DNA from: Elysia chlorotica
Taxonomy: Eukaryota; Mollusca; Gastropoda; Plakobranchidae
Reading direction: 5' to 3'
DNA: 64,000 bases
Assembly: GCA_003991915.1 (NCBI GenBank)
Contig: RQTK01000348.1
Location: forward strand, 275,923 to 339,922
Within the stretch, counting starts at the first letter, position 1; every line of letters begins with the position of its first letter. The translations under genes and the position numbers were made by a program. The notes below the pieces were generated by a model. The model worked only from the letters and a program-made list of their open reading frames with translations. It was not told the origin of the DNA and did not search any database. Below are positions 20,488 to 32,359 of the stretch, piece by piece.

Positions 20488-20872
20488 TGGTATGAAATAA
20501 GTCAGTAACTGAGCTTTTACCTCAACAAGTTTTCATGGGGCGGACGTAACGATCAATTGAAGACATTGGTTGTTTGGAATGAAATTAATGTGATTGCAAC
20601 ATGATAGTTCAGGTCATATGTATACAAGCATATCAAAACTTTGCTCACAGAATGGTATTTTTTCACAGATATTTCATTTTGGCATTGGCATATAATGGTG
20701 TTTGTTAGATCAGTATTTATCTCATGGTAAAGTTAAAAATTAAAACATATGTCAATTAGTTTTCAATTACCTATAGAAAAACTATAGTAGCATTTCAAAA
20801 TTAATATGTATATGTGTTTTTTTCATCATCATCATCATCATCATCATCATCGGTATTTTGATTAACGTGCAG

Positions 20873-21018
20873 GTACTGGGGCAACATCCACATCAGTGGA
20901 CCCCCTTCCAGGTAGCTGGCTTGCTGCACGCATGGCTGATCTCACACCAGATCTCCAGGTGTTTCTGTCATGAGTCCAACAGGCACAAGTTCTACGCCTT
21001 TGTTGCCGGCTTGTTAAA
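20873..21018 (+). CDS. RUSC: RUSC-like gene, exon J: RUN domain
   Basis: Acceptor aacgtgcag and donor TTAAA|GTAAGT (phase 0 in, phase 2 out). It encodes VLGQHPHQWTPFQVAGLLHA then WLISHQISRCFCHESNRHKF and YAFVAGLL. The end [18 protein letters not shown] spans the J/K junction and matches the RUN signature FNAFILGLLNIRSLEFWF. The segment before it is about 10 residues longer than in human RUSC2. The entry phase does not agree with the preferred exon I donor. Confidence 0.83.
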
Positions 21019-21635
21019 GTAAGTCTTGGCTCAAATAATTATCATTGCATTAGAAATACAGTGGTCTCCGCCTAAGAACTCTCCGTTTATAAACCCACTC
21101 CGTCTTCAAACCCGCTCGCCTTATGGAACATAATTCTTTTACTTTAATTTAAGTTGGGTTGCGGATGTCTATTTGTACGAAATATCCATTTGTATGGCCG
21201 TATCTTTATTATTTTTTTTAAGTTTCACACATTGAATTCTGAACCCCCCTAGCGTTTCTATAGTCTATTAGACAGTGAGAAGATGTGAACACTGCTGTAG
21301 AAGTGCGGTAACGCTGATAAGCCATCTGATCAAAATCAATCAAATATTTCTTTCCCCATCGCCAACTCTTCGCACGTGTTATTCTATGTACAGGGAACTC
21401 AAAGAGTTTGACATACAGGTGTGAACATCTGGCTGCTCTAGGTTAAGAATGGTGGTTATTGCACAGACCAGAAATGAGGAGTTGACCATTCACGATACAG
21501 TTCCTTGTTAAAGTCGTTTGTTTTCTATCTCTCTCTAGCTCTCTCTCTTCTTTTTAGCGACCTCCTTTTCCTACCTGTCTCTCTCTTCCTCCCTCTCTCT
21601 CTCACTCTCTCTCTCTCTCTCTCTCTTGCTCTCTT

Positions 21636-21677
<42 letters not shown>

Positions 21678-22437
21678 TTCTGCTGTCTCTCCTTTGGTCT
21701 TTCCATGTTTGTCTGTCTGTCTCTCATTAGAGAGGTGGCCCAAGGGTAGAGCGCGTAGCTTCTATTGAGAGAGTTACTGGTTTGATCCGCTGCTTTTTTT
21801 TATACTGGTTGAGTCAGTGCCAGTATACCACAGTTATAACCTAAAAAGAAAAAAAACAAGAACAAGTGAGGGGACCTATGAACATGAAAATTAACACAGG
21901 AGCGAATTCTCAGGCGAAGACCACTGTATATGAAAACCTCATGATAATTTATTTGAAAATTGTTTAAAAAAGTAATCTTTGGTCTTAGAAAGCACAACAG
22001 TCTCCCAGTTTAAGTCTCCTTAGATCTAAGAAAGATTCTAGATGGCTACTGGACCCCATAGAGGGATACATGGGACCTGGCCAACCTTTTTATTGAGAAA
22101 ATGATCCAATCATCCAATCACAAGGGATCAATGTGGCTTGAGCGAAATTTGAAACTTTGACATCCAGCATTTGAGATCGACACCTTATTAGTTTCTATAT
22201 CATGACAAAGTTAAAAAATTAAGTATAAGTTATTTTATTTTTTAATTAACTGAAGAAAAACAGTAGTAGCATTTGGATTGCATATATAGGAAAAAATATA
22301 TTTTTTTAAATCATCTTAAAATCACAACAACAGCAACAACAACAACCACAACAACAACAACAACACCAAAAAGTGATATCTATTAGTTTGTTTACTCAGT
22401 GACAATAATTATGCTGATCTCAATGTCATCCCTGCAG
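21019..22437. other. Intron J-K: CT repeat, SINE head, nothing else recognised
   Basis: (CT)n at about 21590-21672; the rest is AT-rich with no coding signal. Confidence 0.7.
21736..21832 (+). mobile_element. SINE-like tRNA head fragment
   Basis: ggcccaagggtagagcgcgt ... ctggtttgatccgctgc has box A/B-like elements, followed by tactggttgagtcagtgcca, the start of the SINE body. Confidence 0.45.
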
Positions 22438-22537
22438 TCTGCGTCTGTTAGATTTCTGGCTCGGCTTCCTGCGCTGCAAGGAGAACCTGGTTCCGAGGGT
22501 CTACCACGAGGATGCCTGTCTGAGGGCCAGTCTTAAG
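22438..22537 (+). CDS. RUSC: RUSC-like gene, exon K: RUN domain
   Basis: Acceptor catccctgcag and donor CTTAAG|GTAATG (phase 2 in, phase 0 out). It encodes [20 protein letters not shown] then [25 protein letters not shown] is the most conserved RUN helix. The intron before it is 1.4 kb with CT repeats and a SINE head; the one after is dominated by a pyrimidine array. Confidence 0.87.
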
Positions 22538-23089
22538 GTAATGATTATTGTAAACTTCTCTTGTTGAAGTGGCCATAGTTATAGCACAGATGGCATGTGG
22601 GTATTAAATAATACAAAGATACTTAAAATGAATAAGGCACAAACATCTGATCGGTTTCAGGTAGAAGTTACAACAGGAAGTTTTTATTTTACGGAAAGTG
22701 AAACTTACATCAAAAATTGTTACTGTGGAGAAAAGAGTTCTATTAGGAACAATAATAACAAAAATGACTCGGTAGTGAGCAAAAGTAAAATGGTAGTGAA
22801 ACTATAAGTGAGATTATATAATATGATACTTTAACATCTCTTTCACCTTTTCACGCCACGTACACGTTGGGCGCATTGGTATGCATATGTGTGCCACCTT
22901 ATCTTTGCGTAATTTTCAATTGAAAATAATTGATGTTAAAGCTTTGATCTTTTTTTTTTTAATTTTCAAAAATACCCAAAAATACGAAGCAAACAAGGAA
23001 TAGCCCTTGAAATCATTGATGTGAAAAGGTTGGCAGAAAAGGATGAGCTGTCTCCTAGGTTCAATACAGCAAGGGAGCAAACCTGCTAA

Positions 23090-23300
23090 GTGGTAGAGGG
23101 TTGGTCTCCTGATCAGGAGGTACGTGGTTCAAATCCCATGATCGGCAGATTTGTCCGATTTAGTCCCCTGTAACTGGTTGGGTGGGTGTCAGTATAATGT
23201 GACCCACTGAGATAGGAGTCTGGGTATCTACACCCTGTCTAGTGTGTGGCAGCGCATAAATTTGTCAGATGTCAGTTTAAGGGCCCATCCATGTGAATTT
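23090..23300 (+). mobile_element. SINE with a different tRNA-like head
   Basis: The head reads aagtggtagagggttggtct ... gtggttcaaatccc, unlike the main family head. The body (ggtgtcagtataatgtgacc, gtgtgtggcagcgcataaat) is the shared one. This suggests a head-swapped subfamily. Confidence 0.6.
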
Positions 23301-23458
23301 ACTGAATACATGTATCATGATTAACACTGATCCAACTAATAGAGAAAAATTGTCTTGTGCCTATTTTTCCTGAAAAATACCTACTTTTTACTATGGGAGT
23401 AGCCAAATAGGGCTCTTTCAAGTAGGCAGGCCTGTTGCAATATATTGAATAAATATAG

Positions 23459-24422
23459 TTTCATATTTCATCTTTTTTTTTCTTTTGATTTTCCTGTCCC
23501 TTTCATGTTTCATCTTTTTTTTCTTTTGATTTTCCTGTCCCTTTCATATTTAATCTTATTTTTCCTTTTGATTTTCCTGTCCCTTTCATATATATTTCAT
23601 CTTTTCTTTTCTTTTTTTTTTTTCCTGTCCCTTTCATATTTCATCTTATTTTTCCTTTTTGATTTTCCTGTCCATTTCATATTTCATCTTTTTTTTTCTT
23701 TTCATTTTCCTGTCCTTTTCATATTTCATCTTGTTTTTTTTTTATTTTCCTGTCCTTTTCATATTTCATCTTTTTTTTTTTTTTTTTTTTCCTGTCCCTT
23801 TCATATTTCATCTTTTTTTTCTTTGAATTTCCTGTCCTTTTCATATTTCATCTTTTTTTTTCTTTTGATTTTCCTGTCCTTTCATATCTCATCTTTTTTT
23901 ACTTTTGATTTTCCTGTCCTTTTCATATCTCATCTTTTTTTTCTTTTGATTTTCCTGTCCTTTTCATATCTCATCTTTTTTTTCTTTTCATTTTCCTGTC
24001 CTTTTCATATTTCATCTTTTTTTTTTGTGATTTTCCTGTCCTTTTCATATTTCATTTTTTTTTCCTTTTGATTTTCCTGTCCTTTTCATATTTTATCTTT
24101 TTTTTTCTTTTCATTTTCCTGCCCCTTTCATATTTCATCTTTTCTTTTTTTTTCTTTTGATTTTCCTGTCCCTTTCATATTTCATCTTTTTCTTTAGATT
24201 TTCCTGTCCCTTTCATCTTTCATCTTTTTTTTCTTTTGATTTTCCTGTCCCTTTCATATTTCATCTTTTTTTTTTCTTTTGATTTTCCTGTCCCTTTCAT
24301 ATTTCATCTTTTTTTTTTTTTTTGATTTTCCTGTCCCTTTCATATTTCATCTTTTTTTTTTTTTTTTTTTTTTCCTGTCCCTTTCATATTTCATCTTTTT
24401 TTTTTTTTGATTTTCCTATCCC
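23459..24422 (+). repeat. ~40-bp pyrimidine array forming the exon L acceptor tract
   Basis: About 22 units of gattttcctgtccctttcat plus atttcatcttttttttctttt. AG occurs only once (24196-24197) in about 960 bp before the acceptor. The acceptor itself (gattttcctatcccag) is the last unit. Confidence 0.92.
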
Positions 24423-24424
24423 AG

Positions 24425-24571
24425 GGTGTTCTGGACAAGTCCTTCACCAGCTTGCTGGTAACCCTTCAGCCATTGGCTGTCCTGCCCTTCCAGCTGGACT
24501 TTGGACCAATCACAACGCTCGTTATGAGCGACAGCTGCATCGTGATGTCTGCTAGTGCCACAAACTTGGAG
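24425..24571 (+). CDS. RUSC: RUSC-like gene, exon L: end of RUN domain
   Basis: Acceptor cctatcccag and donor TTGGAG|GTGAGT (phase 0 in and out, 49 codons). It encodes [20 protein letters not shown] then [37 protein letters not shown] matches human RUSC2 LLLLLQPLALLPFSLDL, the last RUN helix, and is one of the strongest reasons for the RUSC call. The acceptor tract is the last unit of a ~40-bp pyrimidine array. Confidence 0.9.
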
Positions 24572-26010
24572 GTGAGTTCTGAGCTAGGTAGAAGCACAGA
24601 AATGTGTGGGGAACAGAGACTTTTCTATTTTTTTATATTTGGGGATGGAATATATCCCCACTGGGATATAGCAGAATGGTGTATCTTTTTTTTTCTTTTC
24701 TTTTTTTCTCGATATGATTGAAAACATAGCAGTGATTTATTCCTGTGTTTACAGTCTGAATTTGAATTTTGTCATTCTTTTATGGATTTAAGAGAAATCA
24801 GTGCGTTTTGATTTTATTTTTACCATTACATAGATATTGATGCTAATAACATATATATATATATACATCTGGTACTGGTAAAGCATATATTTAGATGACT
24901 TGTTTGTATTCCAGTGTTTTTATTTATGAAATAAACATACTGGGCAAGACCACTGCTATTTCAGAACAGCTCTGTGACATAATAGAAGGAAGTTAAGTTT
25001 TTAGAGTAAGAAAAATCGAGAGAAAAAAGGGACGTGAGGATTAGTAGCATTTTTATGTTAAAGTTCCACTTTTTCGAATTACGGAACCAAATAACTATTG
25101 TGTTTGTCTTTGTATTGTAAGGCACATTTTTAACATTTGCTTTGGACTCATCCCAATAGTTCTGCAGTTCACTTTTCTTTTACCATCTTAGACCTTATGA
25201 GTTACATCATTTCATACTGTAAAACTTCAATCTTTTTTTAAATGCGTTTTGGATTTAATTGTGCATGATGTCATGTTATTTAGATCTGCTTGTTTACTCA
25301 TAAACTCTACCAATGGTGTCAAGTACAAAGTTGCTATAAGCTTAGACTCCCAACTAAGGGTAGTTTTTACTGTTTCAAAGTGCCCTTAATTACTTACTTT
25401 TCCCCATTTTGTAGCACAGATGTATTTAAATATTTTTTTAAAGTGAACTAGATTTGATAGTATCTACTATAACTTCCCTCTCTCTCACTTCTCTGTAAAA
25501 AAAAAAAAAAAAGTGTTTTTTTAATAACGTCATATACCACAATCTTAACAGAGACAATTCACATTCACCAAATTTTCATTTGTGTAAATTGCAAAAAAAT
25601 GCACACACACACCAAACAAAAACAACATCAACCCAACAACAATCATGCATTGCTTTAAATATAATAGCTTTAATTAATAGTCTCAGAAAAGCTATGATTC
25701 TTTTAACTTGAAGAAAAAAAAAAAGGCTAAAAATATGCACTTTCAAATTCTGTTTTTTTTTTTTAAATTATAATCATCGAGCATCAGACTCATCAGCTTG
25801 GTAGAAAGCTTTAGTCATAAGTTTCGTCTCATTACTGTTACCATTTTCTATATACAATCCTTTTTTATTTTAATCATAAATTTCTTGTTTGTTTGGGTTA
25901 TCTTTTCGGTTGTTATTACAAAAATTTATTTTTTCATCATTTTTAATAAGGAAACCTCACTAACCATATAGGTGTTGGCATGTTGGGATGTTTGCGATTT
26001 TGAATGTATA
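24572..26010. other. Intron L-M, left part; nothing recognised
   Basis: AT-rich, several A/T runs, no array or coding signal. Confidence 0.65.
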
Positions 26011-26012
26011 CA

Positions 26013-26645
26013 TATCTCCCCATATATGTGGGGATAACACTTATAAATATAAAAGTGAGAGTTCATATCATTTCCATATAATTATGCTACAGACAAACCA
26101 GAGAAGCTTGCGATTCTCCAGGAATGCCTAAAAAATTCACTCATGCTTAAGTACATCTATATATTATAGATATCTCCATATATGTAGGTATATCACTTAT
26201 AAATATAAATATAAAAGTGAGAGTTCATAATTATGATTTCCGTATAATGATGCTACAGCCAAACCAGAGAAGCTTGCGATTCTCCAGGAATGCCTAAAAA
26301 ATTCAGTCATGCTTAAGTACATCTATATATCATAGATATCTCCATATATGTGGGGATAACACTTATAAATATGAAAGTGAGAGTTCATACGATTTCCGTA
26401 TAATTATGCTACACACAAACCAGAGAAGCCTGCGATTCTCCAGGAATGCCTAAAAAATTCAGTCATGCTTAAGTACATCTCTTTTATCATAGATATCTCC
26501 ATATATGTGGGGATAACACTTTTAAATATAAATATAAAAGTGAGAGTTCATATTATTTCCGTATAATGATGCTACAGACAAACCAGAGAAGCTTGTGATT
26601 CTCCAGGAATGCCTAAGAGATTCACTCATGCTTAAGTACTTCTCT
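26013..26645 (+). repeat. ~160-bp tandem repeat, 4 units
   Basis: Units contain tctccatatatgtggggata and ccagagaagcttgcgattct. Confidence 0.88.
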
Positions 26646-26883
26646 TTTCTTACCGATCAGAACAGGAATTGATGAGGAATGTCCGAATGAGCAAATTTTT
26701 CTAGTCATTTCCAGAGATTGACAAGTTGCCGGGTTGACCTGTAACATTATGAAATATATTAATATAGACACTGCATTATGAGCTTCTTTGCACAACTTGC
26801 CAACACTGACAAAATGCACGTTTTCTAAAAATTTTGTTTGCCTTGGGCAGTCATGGACCATCACACTCTCAGAACCAGTCTAT

Positions 26884-27252
26884 GTGAAGTGGTGTATTTT
26901 AGGAATGAGCAGTACAGGGCCCGATACAGTTTGTCGCCTCAGTTGGTTAATACTCTAGCTCATTTCTAAATACTCAGTATTTCAGAAACGAGATAGTACT
27001 ACAACTGAAGTGTCGAGCTTCAGAGCTGCCAACCACCGAACTGTTCAAATTTAGACAAAAATGTGTAAGTGAAGTGGTGTATTTTAGGAATGAGCATTAC
27101 AGGGCCCGATACAGTTGACACCTCAGTTGTATAGTACTCTAGCTCATTTCCAAATACTCAGTATTTCAGAAACAAGATAGTACTACAACTGAGGTGTTCG
27201 AGTTTCAGAGCTGCCAACCACCAAACTATTCAAATTTAGACTAAAATGTGTA
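26884..27252 (+). repeat. ~185-bp tandem duplication, 2 units
   Basis: gtgaagtggtgtattttagg through cagagctgccaaccacc twice. Confidence 0.88.
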
Positions 27253-27670
27253 AGAAAATTAAGTCCTTGCACTACCAAGATGTTGGGCAATGAAATCAGC
27301 ACCGAATCGAATCATAGCTCTATTCATTGTATTCTTGCAGAGCCAATAATGAGAGATGAGAATTTTAAGCCCATGCGTGAGGGGCGCGATTATGTTATGT
27401 AATTTGTTACCATCATGTGGATGGCAAAGCCTGAAATACACACACAAAACAAGGTTGGCAGCCCTGCAGGTGCAGACTCATTCCTTTGGAAAGCTAGTAT
27501 CGGAATCATTGTTACCTCTTTGAGAACAGTGTGATAATATTGCTAATTGCTAACACACTGTTCCTACCCTGTTCTTCTCTCCCTCCCCAACAACACCCCA
27601 CCTCCCCGCTCTATGTCCTACCCTCTTGTCCCCCTCCCATTGGTTTGTGGCGCGGTGTTGACCACTCCAG

Positions 27671-30438
27671 ACCTGTACCCAGCCTGGAGAGTCCCGTCAA
27701 CTGGCCGCTATCAAATCTGCAAGCGTTGATGTGGACATCCACACCCTCAATGAAAATGCCCAGCAAGGAGATGTCAGAAAAACAGCACTACCCGCCTCAG
27801 GCTCTTCTCTGCCGATTTCATCTCTATCTGCTCGCATCAATGGTGCTAGCGCTGTGTCTACATCCTCAGTAGTTGCCACTTCAGCAGTATCATCATCATC
27901 ATCATCATCATCATTACCATCGGGCACCGCAACCACTGCTCCTGCTCCCACCTCTTCAGCATGGAAGTGGTTTAAGAGTCCGACCATCTCCAACGCTCTG
28001 GCCAGTGTGGCCGCTAAGATCGGCTCTGGCCCTTCGCCCCAGGCAGCCTCCACCCCTCAAGGCCAGCCCAACCAGGAAGGGGGGAGTCCCAGTTCCGGGA
28101 AACAGGCAAAAGATTCCGAGAAGGAGACGGAAAGCAAAACCCCTGAGAAATCTGATGCTACCAGTGTAGGTGCCAATGTGGTTGTCTGTCTGGACGGCGA
28201 GTCTAAGGAGAAAGCTGTTGTGATGATGACCACTGCGTCAGAAGCCAGCCCTAGTCATAGCCCCGGCCACACTCTGGGCGTTACCATCCCAGACGACTCG
28301 TTCCTGCCTGCGGTGGTGAGAGACCACAGCTCCCCGGTGGAGAGGTACCTTGGCAGCACCGGCGGCAGACTGGCTATGGCCGAGCTGTTCCTGCAGGAGG
28401 AGGACCTTGACTGCAGCACTCGAACCCCATCCGCCAAAGATCACCCAGTGATCTCTACCACCCCCACCACCTCCACCAACGCCCCAGAGAAACACCAGCT
28501 GCAACCCAAAGCCTGTGAATCAAAAGACAAAGCAATACATGAAGCTGTAGCAAGCGATGCCAAAGATGATCCCCCCATGCCAAAATTTATCGAGCTTTCA
28601 CAGCTGGGAATCGTGAACGAGAACTACACAAACTCGGTCAGGTCGGATGACGTAGACTGGGAGGCTGTTGCCTTGTATGAGGAACAGGTTAGGAAGATTG
28701 ATGAGCCCATCAAGATAGCGCAGAATTCAGTCTGTTATGCTCTGTCTAATGTGGAGGTCTTTCACCGGAACTCTGCCTGTGGGATGTACTTTGAGCAGCA
28801 AGTAGAAAAGCCAAAGCCTGCAGTTCTAAACACATTGGTCGAGGTTGACAAGACATTGGATGTCCTGCAAGGAACCTGTGAGCCAGGCTCCAATATTGGG
28901 ACGTATACAGAAGGAGCGTATACAAAATCAAGCCCCAAACAATTGAAAAATGAGACGAAGATTGAAGACTCAAAGTCAGTTAAGGTTGAGCTCAAATCTG
29001 AGGAAGTCGCTGAGAAGAAAACGCCAAAAGAAACACAGGATAAGCCTGAGACAACCAAAGACGAGACGGAGAAGGAATCGGAACCAGATAAGACTTCCCC
29101 TGTCGCAACAACCGCGCCTACAACTGACCTGCCCAGCCAGGCTACCACAGAAGACAAGCCAGTACAGAAGAAATCTCCAAGCTCTCGCTTCAGTCTGCTG
29201 TCGTTCTTCGATCGTATCCTCCTTCCCCACGACAAGTCCAGCAACAACAACAGCAAAGCTGCCCAGGTAGAAAAAGTTGCAGCCGCGAAAGAAGAAATGT
29301 CAACCCAAAGCACCACCATTATCTCCAGCCCGTCTACAGCTACCAGCGTTTCCTCTGTGAGCCCAGATTCCACCATAACGAGCGTGACTCCATCAACCCC
29401 TCCGAACACAAAAGAGGACAAAAAGACGGAGAAATCCCCAGCAGCCCAGAAGAAGAAATCGTCGTCCAGCAAGAGAAGCGAGTCCAAGTCTCCGGCCAGA
29501 GGGAAGAGCGCCAGCCGAGAATCGACGCCAGTGGGCAGCAGAAAACTCTCAAAGCAGACCAGGGATGCTACTCCAACAAAATGCAGCAGCAGAGAGAACA
29601 CTCCGACCAAGACGGGACACAAGGGAGGCAGCCCCAGTGATACCACAACCGTAACACCGGTAGTAGCATCAGCCACCACCACCTCCTCCACGTCATCATC
29701 ATCAGCCCCGACCAAAAAGCCTGGCAGAATCCGATCTCTGTTCTTCAAGTCCAAGGCCCCGTCTAACCCAGACAAGGACAGAGTAGTCACACAGGAGGAG
29801 AAGATCTCCCCTCCGACAACGGTCACGAGCTGCAAGATCATCACCACCGCCGGGGCAGTCCGCAACAAAAGCGCCGAGATGTTCGGAAAAGCCCGCCCCT
29901 TGTCGGCCATCGTGGATCGGGAATTCCCGCACAACCTGGAGGAGTCCCTCGAGTTTGGATCCCCCGACGGACGCGCGGCCCCAGCCAGGCCCCTGTCTCT
30001 CTACGACCGGCCGTACAGCGATATCTTCTACGAGCGGTACGTTCCCGGGGAGTTTCTCTCCGAGTTGAGGGGCGGGGCTGGGCTCATTGGCTCCGCCCCC
30101 AGCCCTGTAGGCCACGCCTCCCCGTTCCACACCGACCGCGCGCGGCCCGCCAGCCTGTTTGGGTGTGACGAGCCCGCCTCGATGGGCCAGCGTAGCGCCA
30201 GCAGCCCCGCCCTCGACACCACGCCGTACCTCGATCTCACGGAGCCTCGTGTGGTCACCTGCGAGCCCAGAGGGAAGGAGCAGGTGTTCAACTCTGACGC
30301 TAGCGGCGATTGCGGTGTTGCCGAGACGACGGCGAGTCTGAGCGAGTCTGGCAGCAGCGCCAGTATAGGCGAGGCCAGGCGCGCCGAGCTCAGGCACAGC
30401 TGTGAGTGGGACGACGGGATGTCCACTACGGAGCTCAG
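27671..30438 (+). CDS. RUSC: RUSC-like gene, exon M: 923-residue linker between RUN and SH3
   Basis: Acceptor accactccag and donor CTCAG|GTAGAT (phase 0 in, phase 2 out). It starts TCTQPGESRQLAAIKSASVD. Content is Ser/Thr/Pro/Lys-rich and mostly disordered, with short hydrophobic or aromatic islands: SAWKWFKSPTISNALASVAA, SPSSRFSLLSFFDRILLP, KKPGRIRSLFFKSKAP, RPLSLYDRPYSDIFYERYVP. It ends GEARRAELRHSCEWDDG and TTELR. In human RUSC2 the corresponding linker is about 270 residues, so this is a large expansion in a single exon. The islands may be partner-binding motifs (inference). A 390-codon frame on the other strand (28762-29934) is a shadow. Confidence 0.88.
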
Positions 30439-30881
30439 GTAGATTGCCCACATCTCACACATTTTGCTCTGTGTGTTCCTCTCTCTCAGTGTCACTGTCT
30501 GTATATTCTCTCTATGTCTCTACATCTCACACATTGCTCTCTGTGTGTTCTTCTCTCTCAGTGTCACTTTTCCATTATCTTTCTGTCTCCATATCTTTCT
30601 TTGCTCTAACTTAATAGCTCTCTGACTGTATATTCTCTCTCTGTCTCTATATCTGTCTTTGCTCTAACGTAATAGCTCTCTCTGATTGTCTGTATATTCT
30701 TTCTCTGTCTTTATATCTTTCTTTGCTTAATAGCTCTCTCACTCTCAGCCTTCTTTCTGCCTCCCAGTCTGTCTGTCCATCTATCTGTCTGTCTGTATCT
30801 CTTTCTCTCAAGCACACTTCATAGCTACCTTTTTCTGCCTTTCTGTCTCTGTTTCTTTCTCTCTCCCTATAGTATCTCTAC

Positions 30882-30929
<48 letters not shown>

Positions 30930-31924
30930 TTCGTCTTGATACTCATAAACTGATTATTTCCTCATTTTATAAATTTACCACATAATTCTTTCCCTCTTCT
31001 CTGACTTTCACTCTCTTTGCTTTAAAAAAAAAGTTTTTATACACACTTTTGCCCTCTTTTTCACTCTCTCTTTTCTATATCACTCTTTGGAGATAAAAAA
31101 CACAAAAGAGTCCAACTGAACTTAGCCACACAAAGTTTAAACCCTATTTGCCCCCCCCCCCTTTTTTTTTTAAAACCTCTTAAGTTTTGAACCTTTTTAT
31201 TTTGGTAAAATAACATGTATGGTTTTTAAGATGAAATCTACCTGTAATTTATTTCGAAAAAAAAAATTTGGTGTGAGTTTCTTAGACTTTGAAGTGTGTG
31301 TTTGTGACTGAATGACTGTATGGCAAGGCTTGCTTCACACATAACCACCTGGTTTTGCAACTTGTTCATATCTCCATTAACCATTTTCATAATTATGTTC
31401 ACCAGTACGTCAAAACAGTCATAAAAATAACATGACATTTTGACAGATCCATTACTGATTAGTTATTCCAAATGATGGATCCTAACAACTTTCCAAAATT
31501 CCCAGAAAATCTCTTTCAACTATTAGAACTATGAACAGGTTGCAAAACAAAATATCGGTTGCTTGTCTAGGTATTTTTAACACTCTAACACCCAAAGTTT
31601 CCAAATAATGCACTGCACACACATTCTTCTTATCGGCTGATCAGTACAGCCCAGCCCTGTTACAACTTGCATCCTAACCTTTTCAGGACACGCTACCTAT
31701 AACACTATTCTTCCTTATGGAGGCACCATTTCAACATATATGATTGTAAATGATTGTAAAATAGTGCTTTCTGATTGGATATGAATGTCAGTGTCAGGAA
31801 AAGGTTCACTGGTGCAGTCAAGCTGAATGAGCAATTTGCAAGCCTAGTATTAAAAATGAGGTATACATGGAGTGTTAAGTGTTACGTTTCAGGTAGCCCC
31901 AGTGTAGACTAGATCTATCACAAA
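30439..31924. other. Intron M-N: CT/TG-rich, then unannotated
   Basis: Pyrimidine-rich imperfect repeats from 30460 to 30950 with a (CT)n run near 30885-30923; then AT-rich sequence without genes. Confidence 0.65.
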
Positions 31925-31929
31925 ACAGA

Positions 31930-32146
31930 ATGTGGTGGCATGTTTTCATGTTTATATCGGGAGTTGTATTTCTGACCATCTTTTCTATGCTCTGCCCTCC
32001 TCCTTTCTCCCGCCCCTCTCCCCTCCTCCCCCAGGTATGTGGTGGCATGTTTTCATGTTTATATTTCTGACCATCTTCTCTATGCTCTGCCCTCCTCCCT
32101 CCTCCCCCCCCTCCCCTCCTCCCTCCTCCCCCCTCCCCCCTCCCAG
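31930..32146 (+). repeat. ~115-bp duplication including the exon N acceptor
   Basis: gtggtggcatgttttcatgt and ctatgctctgccctcctcc appear twice, and ccag|gtatgtggtggca stands at 32034 as well as at the true exon start. Confidence 0.85.
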
Positions 32147-32228
32147 GTATGTGGTGGCACTGAAAGGCCATGTCCACAGCGAGCTGGCCGAAGACAAGCT
32201 GGACTTCCAGCCAGGTGACCACCTACAG
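32147..32228 (+). CDS. RUSC: RUSC-like gene, exon N: first half of SH3 domain
   Basis: Acceptor cctcccag|GTATGTGG and donor CTACAG|GTGGGT (phase 2 in, phase 0 out). It encodes RYVVALKGHVHSELAEDKLD then FQPGDHLQ. This is the SH3 start: ALxxH, an acidic RT loop, and the LDFxxGDxL strand (human RUSC2: VQALCHH...LSFHKGDILRVL). The acceptor and first ten exon bases are duplicated 113 bp upstream, at 32034. Confidence 0.88.
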
Positions 32229-32359
32229 GTGGGTGACACGAGTGTTGCTTGGTAGCTGGGTTGGTGGGTTGCTTGGTTAGATAGGTTGGTACTGTCCACC
32301 TTCAACCACTAGGCTAGATCAAGGATCATGGACAGGAATATTGGTTGGTTCCTTGGTTG

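Noticed and set aside
23445-24071. 208-codon ORF of Phe/Ser/Leu
   Set aside because: Translation of the pyrimidine array.
28762-29934. 390-codon reverse-strand ORF
   Set aside because: Shadow of exon M, which has better composition, splice sites and phases.
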